From Primula veris (taxonomy: Eukaryota; Streptophyta; Magnoliopsida; Ericales; Primulaceae): DNA of 64,000 nucleotides. The translations under genes were made by a program, and so were the position numbers. The notes under the pieces are model-generated. The model was given only the letters and a program-made list of their open reading frames with translations, was not told the origin of the DNA and did not search any database. Shown piece after piece: positions 55,166 to 64,000 of this stretch. The DNA lies in contig OY821743.1 in assembly GCA_963682055.1 (NCBI GenBank), positions 13,861,566 to 13,925,565 on the forward strand, written 5' to 3'. Each line of letters starts with the position of its first letter. Positions within the stretch are counted from its first letter, which is position 1.

Positions 55166-57314
55166 TGTAACATCCCGAATTTTTATAAGTAATTTTATTT
55201 ATGATTTAATTTATCCAAAAACGTTTTATTCAAATTTTACTAAAAACCGGTTACTCGACTAATTTTTAGCCAAAAACCGAAACTCTTCCGAAAAACTTTA
55301 TTTTAAAAACCTGTTACTAATTTTACTAATAAAAAGGACCCAATAGATTTGTTTCTAAAGATTTGTTATTTTTGAGTAGTAAAACAATAATTTGGATTAA
55401 AAGTTAGCTTTTAGAACTTTGGGGACCAAATAGTTCGCTTCCACAAACTTTGTAAAAACAGTTTTTTCTAAACCTAAAATCAGCCCACTTTTCAATGCTT
55501 TAAAACCTAAAAATCAGCCAAGAGAGAAAAGAGAGAAAAAGAGAGAAAAAGAGAGAAAAGAGAAGAAGAAGAAGAAGAGGAAGCCACCATTAACGGGTTC
55601 ATACCGGAAGCATCTCCACTACGCTCTAAGGTAACGGGTGTTATCCATAGCGACTAGACGAGGGTGTATGTTAGGATTAGGTTTTACGTTCATTATAAAT
55701 TGGGGGTTTTTGCCTTTTATATTATTTATGTTCTTAAATTGATAATTGGGGTTTAGTTGTTGTATTTTTAATTCCATTAATTGAATTGTAGAATTTGAGA
55801 CTTGAGACTAATTAATTTCGAATTAATGAGATTATGGATGGGTTTGCATGTTTTAAGCGTTGATTATGAGTTATTATGGTTTTTGATAGAATTGGGTAAA
55901 TTATTGTTGAATATAGATGGATTGTAGTTTATGCATACAAGGTGTTTGTTAAAATTTCTGAATGGGTTTTTATGTCGTTGAAGTGATTGGCTAGTTGTGA
56001 ATCTAGCATCTATGATTATGGTTTATGTTGTATTACGTTAAGTGACGTATGAGTTATGTTAGTTGAATAGTATAATATTATTGGCCGAGGCCTTAATATT
56101 TATACGTATGAGATGGTGTTATTTGAATGATTTTATATTATTGGCCGAGGCCTTGTGATTTAGCTGTAGTGGCAATGGTCTCTGTCTCTCCCTAATTCCG
56201 GGGACAGAAGACGGCCGAGGGGATAGGGAATGACTCGTCTTACGGACCGGGGCGAGTGGCGTTATAGGTCCCAGTGTGCACTATATTTACTTTTATGTTA
56301 GCAATGGTCTATGTCTCTCCCTAATTCCGGGGGCATAAGACGGCCGAAGGGATAGGGAATGACTCGTCTTACGGACTGGGACGAGTGGCGTGAGAGGTCC
56401 AAGTGCGCACTATAAATCTACTTTATGTTGCAATGGTCTATGTCTCTCCCTAATTCCGGGGACAGAAGACGGCCGTGGGGATAGGGAATGACTCGTCTTA
56501 CGGACTGGGGCGAGTGGCATGAGAGGTCCTAGTGTGCACTATATTTATTTTTATGTTAGCTATGGTCTCTGTCTCTTCCTAATTCCGGGGACAGTAGACG
56601 GCCGTGGGGATAGGGAATGACTCGTCTTACGGACTGGGACGAGTGGCATGAGAGGTCCAAGTGCGCACTTTAAATCTACTTTTATGTTAGCAATGGTCTC
56701 TGTCTCTTCCTAATTCCGGGGACAGAAGACGGCCGAGGGGATAGGGAATGACCTACCTTACGGACTGGGGTAGGTGGCATGAGAGGTCCATGTTTGTTAT
56801 AGATTTGTGTTGACGTTATTTAATTTATTTAATTCATCCCGTTATAGAATGTTATTATATTTCTTTTTATACGTCGATTATAGTAGTTGTAGAATTTGTG
56901 AGCTCTTGCATCTATGGGATGGAGTGACGGTATTTGTGGTGCCGTCCCGTCTAGTTATGTGCGTGGGACTCACCGTTACAATTTTGTTGTTCAGGTACGT
57001 TATAGGTTGAGGCTTTTCGTTAGGAGATTTAGCAAGGCATCACATGGGCTCGGGACTTCTTTATGCTGCTTTCATTTTACTTAGACATTTTCGAGGTTGT
57101 AGCCTACGGGCAAATTCATTCGTTCGTTATTTTTAGCTTTTATAAATCCTTATAGCCGCGTTTGGCAAACTTTTTATTTATCCGTTAATTGTTCCTTTAG
57201 CTTGCAAATGTTTTCTTTTTAAATTTTTAATTTCGTACCAACAGGTTCTATTTTCTTTTGTTTTAAAAAGGTCATGCCTCGATATCCGTGTTCTATGGAT
57301 TTTGGGGCGTGACA
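55166..57314 (+). repeat. 5' LTR (2149 bp) of the LARD-like element
   Basis: It begins TGTAACATCCCG and ends GGGGCGTGACA, immediately before the primer site. It contains a 130-bp minisatellite and a pair of ATTATTGGCCGAGGCCTT repeats (about 56077 and 56137). GA-rich AGAGAAAAAG repeats at about 55520-55580 precede a possible leader. Confidence 0.9.
56172..56800 (+). repeat. Minisatellite of about 130 bp, five units
   Basis: Units start at 56172, 56301, 56430, 56559 and 56690 with GCAATGGTCT or close variants. Two subtypes alternate: ending GTGTGCACTATATTTA (units 1, 3) and GTGCGCACT.TAAATCTAC (units 2, 4). That indicates dimer-level expansion. The right LTR shows the same order from 63570. 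Confidence 0.92.
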
Positions 57315-57317
57315 AGT

Positions 57318-57329
57318 TGGTATCAGAGC
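57318..57329 (+). promoter_or_regulatory. Primer binding site, tRNA-Met
   Basis: TGGTATCAGAGC starts three bases after the LTR end. It is a perfect match to the usual site, so reverse transcription could still be primed. Confidence 0.9.
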
Positions 57330-60300
57330 TAACTAGGTTCTTGTATACTTTGGGACGACGGGAAGATGGGTAACCATTGGACCAAGATCCATCGTATCTT
57401 TTTTCAAAAACTTTTTCCAAAACCTCAAACTTTTTCTAAAACGGGGGATTGCATTTAGCTTAAGACATGTAGCTATAATTTAGTAGTAGTTGATGAAAGT
57501 AAAGTCCACATGTGAGGCAAGTTGGGGACAATGAGGACGCTCGTTGATCCCGGCTTGCCAAGCTAGTGGGTAGACCTCTCGTCGGTATGTGTGAAGGAAT
57601 ACCTTAGCGATGTGGAATTTTAGAGTATGCGAGGACGCTCGGGTGCTTTAGGATAACGTATCGTGATGGGTTATCCCTCGCATTTTTGTGTTGATTGTAT
57701 GCGTGTGTAGATTTATATGATGTGTATAAGGTATAAGTTTGCATACGTGTGTAGTAGCGTACTATTAGAGTGTGAAAATTGTGTTGTTGATGATTTTACG
57801 TAGTGCGTTTTCATATTATTAACTTGTGTGTTAATGAGCATTTTATGCGAATGGATGTTGATTGTAATAATGTTGTGGACTAAAATGATGTAGTTGCGTG
57901 CTATGTTCCTTGTAAGGGATTTACAAGTATTGAGTAATTTTACGCTTTTGTATCGATAAGTTTCTGCAGAAAAACGATCGGTCGTTTCTTAAAACGATCG
58001 GTCGAATTTTTCAGACCCTACTGGACCAAAAAACGATCGGTCGAATTTTTCAGACCCTACTGGACCAAAAAACGATCAGTCGTTTCTTAAAAATGATCGG
58101 TCGAATTTTTCAGACCCTACTGGACCAAAAAACGACTGGTCGTTTTGTCAAAAACGATTGGTCGTTTTCTGGCAAATTTTGCGGTTTTTCGCTAAACTTC
58201 AAACGCTCGTAACTCCTTCGTTTTTACTCCGAATTTGATTCCGCTTGAAGCGTTGGCTTCGTATTTCAGTGATCTATAATTATAAAACTTAGAAATCTTG
58301 ATAAAATTATTACCATGAAAAACGAGCTTTTATCATGATTTACATGTTTTGTTGATTATCACGTAATGTGCGGAATGTTGTATTGTATGATTAGCGGAAT
58401 TTGATGTCTTTGAAAATCATTATAATATGTTATAAAATATATAGATATATATAAATACATGTATTAGAATGAAAAAAAAAATATTTGGTTAGATTTTATT
58501 AGTTGGAAAACATGAATGTTTAATTACGTGTTGTGAGGTCGTGTCCTAAATTCATTAGTTTTATAAGTCGTTTGTGCACTTATTTCTTCCTTATAACATC
58601 ATTCTACTCTTTTAGATATTGAATATAAATTTTTTCTTGGTTAGATGGTAAGCTAGTGTTTTATATATATGTTTCACATTTAGCAACTATTTTTCTTCAC
58701 TCGATAGAATGATAACCGGGGACTTAGATATTTTAGGTTTTAAGTTAATTATCCCTACATGAAGAATCTCATTTGATATTGTATAATGTAAGACTATACT
58801 ATAATGTAAGACTTAATTTAGTTGAGTTGGTTTGGTGTCCATATTTAAGAGGAATTACACACAGCTAATTTCATATGTACTAAATTCAAGATCGATATAA
58901 GGGAATTTTAATAGATTTTATTTTTATAAGATTAACTATTGAAAACTTAAGAAATATATCTGGTGTAGCATGCCCCTGTACAAGTTAAAATGTTTGCGTT
59001 TGTAAACTATTATAGGTGAGACAAAGTTTTTAAAACATTTTCTTATTATTTCTATTAATGGATTGTACGTTAATGAAGTCACTAGTTTGGTATATATAAA
59101 TAAAAATGTAGTTAACTATTGCGGCCGATTGTAACTAACAAACAAAAGGGCATGATAGGATATATTTATTTATTTTATGGATTTTTTTTTTTAGTAGAAG
59201 TTTTCGACAGCTATAAGAGAACCTCGATTATGGTAGTTTCCTTCTAATTTTTGTAATTTAATATTGTCCATGGATTACCTTTCGGTGCCGACTTTTGCTT
59301 AGAGTTTCAATGAAATGATACGTTAGGTTATTTTCAATTCGTTTGACCACTGTAAAAGATGTTTAAGCTATAATTAGGATCCAAACTTGAGATTTAATTT
59401 GTGTTTAAAGTGTTCAAATAATAAGTGAACTAGCATTATAGTTGTCCTAGTTATTTCGAGTAAATCTCTTTGGTCGGATTAGTTGCAAAGTTTCAACAGG
59501 TCTTGCACTTTGATTGAGAGCATGTATTACATGTGAATTTGGAGTGGTATTTTGGGACTAAATATAAATTATTAGGTTTTGCGCTTCTTATTAATTAAAG
59601 ATTGTTTTGTTTAAGAGAACATGGTATAAAGGGAGATTGGTATTATTTTTGGGTGGTGGTCTAGATGCTAAAACTGGATTGTTTGATAAATTAGAAACAA
59701 AATGCAATGTTAGGCCGGTTAACACCATTATTATTATTATTTATCAGAGCGTGCAGCGGAAACACATGAAATAGATATAGATGTATAAGTAATAAATGTT
59801 TCGGAAAACGATATGGAAACAAGTTTTGGAATAGGTTTGGTTATCTTACGGTATAAATATCAATAATAGTTGTTTGAATTTGAACCATCCCAGAGGTTAA
59901 TTATCAGTTCAAGGAAAAACATGGTAGAAACAAATTTATTTTTTATTTTTACCAATTAAAAGATTAGCTTACCTCATGTGTTTTGCTTTCATGATGTACA
60001 CTTTGTTATTAGCATTGATGATGACTAAAATCAGAATTTGGACTAAGAATTATGTAGACAGGAGTTATAGAGTTTTGGAATTATGATTGATGGGAGTTAT
60101 AGAGTTTTGGAATTATGATTGATGGGAGTTATAGAATTTGGTAATTAATGAGATAATAAACGATCGGAAGTGGTAAAAGTTTGACCTTAGGAATTTACAT
60201 TAGTATTTTTCCATCATAAGTTTTCAAGTTTCACAAGGATAATGATGATATTATTATTAGTAATTTTAATCTCAAATGAGTTTCCAAGATACCTTTTATT

Positions 60301-60497
60301 ATACTTCTTTTATATAGTTTATGCTACATGCATACACAAGTAACTGTTTTGGAGACCGGTTGTGTTAAAGAAATTATGTGAGCTGATTTAATCACGTCTA
60401 AGAAAGCATATATAATATTATTCAGAAACATTATTTTTTTTTTCAAGTTATTAAAGAAATAAAGTTTCGGGACGAAACTTCTTTAAGTGGTGGAGAG
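57330..60497 (+). other. Non-coding internal domain of the LARD-like element
   Basis: 57330-57700 resembles a gypsy leader (AGGACGCTCG repeated). 57966-58170 is a minisatellite. 58180-58260 has a GC-richer conserved-looking stretch (CGCTCGTAACTCC). The rest is AT-rich without recognisable protein. 60485-60497 (AAGTGGTGGAGAG) is a purine tract before the embedded LTR. Confidence 0.7.
57966..58170 (+). repeat. ACGATCGGTCG-type minisatellite
   Basis: At least eight ACGATCGGTCG-like words (with ACGACTGGTCG and ACGATTGGTCG variants) alternate with ATTTTTCAGACCCTACTGGA. The core CGATCG is palindromic. It lies in the leader, where retrotransposons carry packaging and regulatory signals. Confidence 0.85.
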
Positions 60498-62240
60498 TGT
60501 AAAATCACGTATTTTAATTTAAAATTTTTATTTTGAATATTTATTCTTCTAAATAATTACTGATGTGACTATTTTGTTTTCATAAGTAAGAATACTAATG
60601 TTTAGTTGTTTAAGTGATTTAAGGAACTTACGGTTACACGTTATCAAAGCTATAGAGTTTTAAAGGATTTAGAGGTATTTAATTGGTAAAATAATTTACC
60701 ATGGATTGATACGTGGTAGTACTTTTAGGGATTAGCTGGTAAGAATTGGGCCTAGTAATTATGTAATTTACTTCGGTTAGAAATATTGAATTGTATAAAC
60801 GTATGATTAGGAATAATGGTGTAAGTTATGGGTCTTTGAATGCCTCACTAAGATGATTAATGACATGATTTGATTGTATTCATATATAAAACCGATGCCT
60901 TGTCTGAAGAGTAAATGTCAATTAAGAATAGTAAATATTATCTTGAGTTTTCTATAAGGAGAGGTTTGTATTTATTCCTATAACTACTATGCGTGGAATA
61001 TTTAAGGAGAAATAATGTTACATGTCTTCAAAGAGTTTCTGTTGCTAGTAATTTATTAAGGAGGTAATCTTGCATGAGAAATTGAAACGGAAGTAATAAA
61101 TTGGTATAGAATTGTACTGTAAATGCTAAGCCAATTGTCATGCCATATACACGTCCCTGTAATGAATTCTTCCTTGTTAATATAGATATATACACCAGTG
61201 CAAATAAAGAAAGAAAGCTAGGTAGCATTTCCCTGATTAGATTCTATACTCCTTTACTGTATTAAAATTATATGTATGTAACGAAAGTATACAAAGATGA
61301 GAGAATTAAAGTCCTATGTTGAGCAAGGGAAAAGGTTTAGTGGAAAGCTAAGCACTAGATTATTCGTTGTAGAAATGTTTCTGTTCTTTCAGATTAATAT
61401 TAGGTGAGTGGGTTTTGTCTTGCTATTATAAATATTCCGTTGCAACTTTTGATAATATTTTACAGGCTCATGGGTATTATTTTTCAAGTACTAATTATAT
61501 ATGGAAACATTGTTTTTATATTGTTACGAAAACAAAGTAAATAAAAGAAAGAAAAGAATGAAAAAGAAGAAGTGATTTATATACAATGGATCTGTATAAA
61601 GAGAACTAGTTTATATCTTATAAAGATAAAGGTTATATAAAGTGTATCTGTATAAGGTTTCTAAATTTATTAATTTATAATTTACTTATGATTTGTATCT
61701 GGGACCATGAGAATAAGTCCAACAGAGAATCCCGAATAAGGGGAAGAGGAAAGTGGGGTGACGTTGGCAACTAAACGAAAGAGTTTAGTTCTCAACGGTT
61801 AACTTAGCGATTGTACATAGTTTTGTTAACCGGAACGTTTTAAGGAATAGACTCAGCCGTCATGCTGTGGTGACCTTAATTACGTAGTGCACGTATGGTT
61901 TATACACCTGAGAAAAAGTTCGACGGTAAAGAGATTGAGGAAGTCAATAGGGCTTGGTACTCTAAGATATACATGTTATCATTTTGCTTTTACCATAAAA
62001 AGAAAGAAAAAGATTTTATTATTACTATTTCGATTACATCTTTATTTTAGTTGTAAGAGATTAACTTCTTGTAATGAACATAATTTTCGAGATTCTATTT
62101 AATGAAACTTTTGCTAGAAATTTGAGCTAATTTAATGAGTTATTTAGCGAGTGTTTAATAATTATTTCATTTAGGCTTTGTTTAGCACGTGCCGCCACAC
62201 GTGTTATTCAGCCGTGTGATACCCCCGAGTCTGGGTTGAG
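60498..62240 (+). repeat. Embedded gypsy LTR, related to the solo LTR at 15379
   Basis: It starts TGTAAAATCACG after TTTCGGGACGAAACTTC and a purine tract, exactly like a 3' LTR with its upstream context. It matches the solo LTR at its start, at TTTTGTCTTGCTATTATAAA (about 61412) and near the end (GCACGTGCCGCC, about 62186). The expected TTACA end is not seen; similarity fades near 62240. No 5' partner exists. Confidence 0.65.
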
Positions 62241-62563
62241 AGTTTATTTTATTAGAGTTTAGTTTGCTAGAAAGACCCGTACTTTGAGTCTTGGGGACGT
62301 TTTGGAGTTGTTGAGTAGTTGTCTTTTATCCTGTTTAATATTATATATAAATGTTTACCTTATTTGAGATTCTTACATGTTGGTCATGTACTTGAGTTAT
62401 GAATTGTGGAGTTGTTACGGGTTGTGAACCCTGCGTATTTTATTTTATTTTTATTATGACACGAGCGTTTAAATTCTTATGGTCTTATTGTACGTTTATC
62501 ATTTCTGGGTATAGTTGTTTAGAGAGGAAATTTCGGGACGAAATTCTTTTAAGGAGGGTTAGT
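62241..62563 (+). other. 3' internal end and polypurine tract of the LARD-like element
   Basis: This non-coding stretch ends in TTTCGGGACGAAATTC, then AAGGAGGG (62551-62558), the plus-strand primer directly before the right LTR. Confidence 0.75.
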
Positions 62564-64000
62564 TGTAACATCCCGAATTTTTATAAGTAATTTTATTTAT
62601 GATTTAATTTATCCAAAAACGTTTTATTCAAATTTTACTAAAAACCGGTCACTCGACTAATTTTTAGCCAAAAACCGAAACTCTTCCGAAAAACTTTATT
62701 TTAAAAACCTGTTACTAATTTTACTAATAAAAAGGACCCAATAGATTTGTTTCTAAAGATTTGTTATTTTTGAGTAGTAAAACAATAATTTGGATTAAAA
62801 GTTAGCTTTTAGAACTTTGGGGACCAAATAGTTCGCTTCCACAAACTTTGTAAAAACAGTTTTTTCTAAACCTAAAATCAGCCCACTTTTCAATGCTTTA
62901 AAACCTAAAAATCAGCCAAGAGAGAAAAGAGAGAAAAAGAGAGAAAAAGAGAGAAAAGAGAAGAAGAAGAAGAAGAGGAAGCCACCATTAGCGGGTTCAT
63001 ACCGGAAGCATCTCCACTACGCTCTAAGGTAACGGGGGTTATCCATAGCGACTAGACGAGGGTGTATGTTAGGATTAGGTTTTACGTTCATTATAAATTG
63101 GGGGTTTTTGCCTTTTATATTATTTATGTTCTTAAATTGATAATTGGGGTTTAGTTGTTGTATTTTTAATTCCATTAATTGAATTGTAGAATTTGAGACT
63201 TGAGACTAATTAATTTCGAATTAATGAGATTATGGATGGGTTTGCATGTTTTAAGCGTTGATTATGAGTTATTATGGTTTTTGATAGAATTGGGTAAATT
63301 ATTGTTGAATATAGATGGATTGTAGTTTATGCATACAAGGTGTTTGTTAAAATTTCTGAATGGGTTTTTATGTCGTTGAAGTGATTGGCTAGTTGTGAAT
63401 CTAGCATCTATGATTATGGTTTATGTTGTATTACGTTAAGTGACGTATGAGTTATGTTAGTTGAATAGTATAATATTATTGGCCGAGGCCTTAATATTTA
63501 TACGTATGAGATGGTGTTATTTGAATGATTTTATATTATTGGCCGAGGCCTTGTGATTTAGCTGTAGTGGCAATGGTCTCTGTCTCTCCCTAATTCCGGG
63601 GACAGAAGACGGCCGAGGGGATAGGGAATGACTCGTCTTACGGACCGGGGCGAGTGGCGTTATAGGTCCCAGTGTGCACTATATTTACTTTTATGTTAGC
63701 AATGGTCTATGTCTCTCCCTAATTCCGGGGGCATAAGACGGCCGAAGGGATAGGGAATGACTCGTCTTACGGACTGGGACGAGTGGCGTGAGAGGTCCAA
63801 GTGCGCACTATAAATCTACTTTATGTTGCAATGTTCTATGTCTCTCCCTAATTCCGGGGACAGAAGACGGCCGTGGGGATAGGGAATGACTCGTCTTACG
63901 GACTGGGGCGAGTGGCATGAGAGGTCCTAGTGTGCACTATATTTATTTTTATGTTAGCTATGGTCTCTGTCTCTTCCTAATTCCGGGGACAGTAGACGGC
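62564..64000 (+). repeat. 3' LTR of the LARD-like element (truncated by window end)
   Basis: The first 1437 of about 2149 bases. Visible differences from the left LTR: GGTTACTCG versus GGTCACTCG, ATTAACGGG versus ATTAGCGGG, ACGGGTGTT versus ACGGGGGTT, and CAATGGTCT versus CAATGTTCT. Four minisatellite unit starts are present. Confidence 0.9.

Larger units (their letters stand above)
55166..64000 (+). mobile_element. Young non-autonomous LTR element (LARD-like), right end outside window
   Basis: The 2149-bp left LTR (55166-57314) and the right LTR from 62564 are offset by exactly 7398 bp. I see only about four substitutions over the 1437 comparable bases and no indel, so insertion was recent. 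Internal 57315-62563 has a perfect tRNA-Met primer site and a polypurine tract but no recognisable gag, protease, RT or integrase. LTR and PPT words (TTTCGGGACGAAATTC before the LTR) are typical of plant Ty3/gypsy. It would need proteins from a related autonomous element. Confidence 0.85.

Noticed and set aside
55520..56800. Tandem units as a CRISPR array
   Set aside because: Units of about 130 bp are contiguous without unique spacers, sit in an LTR and are duplicated in the other LTR; plant genome context.

Overview
The window looks like AT-rich intergenic DNA from a flowering plant, probably a dicot. The evidence is nested retrotransposons with plant-type primer sites, plant L1-type LINEs with DUF4283/zinc-knuckle ORF1s, a Mutator-like (MULE) element, and remnants of two plant host gene families (F-box/FBD and an HESO1-like uridylyltransferase). 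The species cannot be named from sequence alone. I see no intact host gene, no rRNA or tRNA gene and no CRISPR array. Almost everything recognisable is a mobile element, a decayed copy of one, or a host-gene fragment.

Layout, left half. 1-359 is the edge of a minus-strand copia element (leader, primer site, 231-bp LTR). 790-1960 is the first of three dispersed copies (R1-R3) of an unidentified non-coding block. 1974-9632 is an inverted chimera: a minus-strand copia 3' half with a 520-bp LTR abuts, at about 3679/3680, a plus-strand copia that starts inside gag and ends in a 1417-bp LTR. 10574-13870 is a minus-strand LINE with an intact ORF1, an ATGA overlap with ORF2, and a missing 3' end. 15379-16898 is a solo LTR with a perfect 5-bp target duplication. 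18779-22506 holds a decayed LINE ORF1 next to a copia deletion derivative. 23690-25665 is a large inverted repeat of F-box/FBD gene fragments. 27010-27746 is an HESO1-like fragment. 28030-31320 is block R2, carrying a hAT-type MITE and a 5'-truncated LINE with a 15-bp target duplication.

Layout, right half. 33300-35530 is a minus-strand copia remnant, followed by block R3. 36520-43224 is a full-length but badly decayed minus-strand copia with matching LTRs and target duplication. 43457-47757 is a MULE with a 9-bp target duplication, a transposase remnant (SWIM and CCHC), a ULP1-protease-like fragment, and more than twenty copies of a CATACCCTAATT-like motif. 47915-53839 is a decayed Ty3/gypsy chromovirus whose left LTR holds a Harbinger-type MITE; the right LTR preserves the empty site. 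55166 to the window end is a very young LTR element (LTRs near-identical) whose 5.2-kb internal domain has no recognisable gag-pol. It is probably a large non-autonomous (LARD-like) element.

Most elements are dead copies broken by stops and frameshifts. The parts that could still matter biologically are the young non-autonomous element, the F-box inverted repeat as a possible hairpin small-RNA source, and the motif-rich MULE. All homology statements come from reading translated motifs and comparing repeats by eye; no database search was run.
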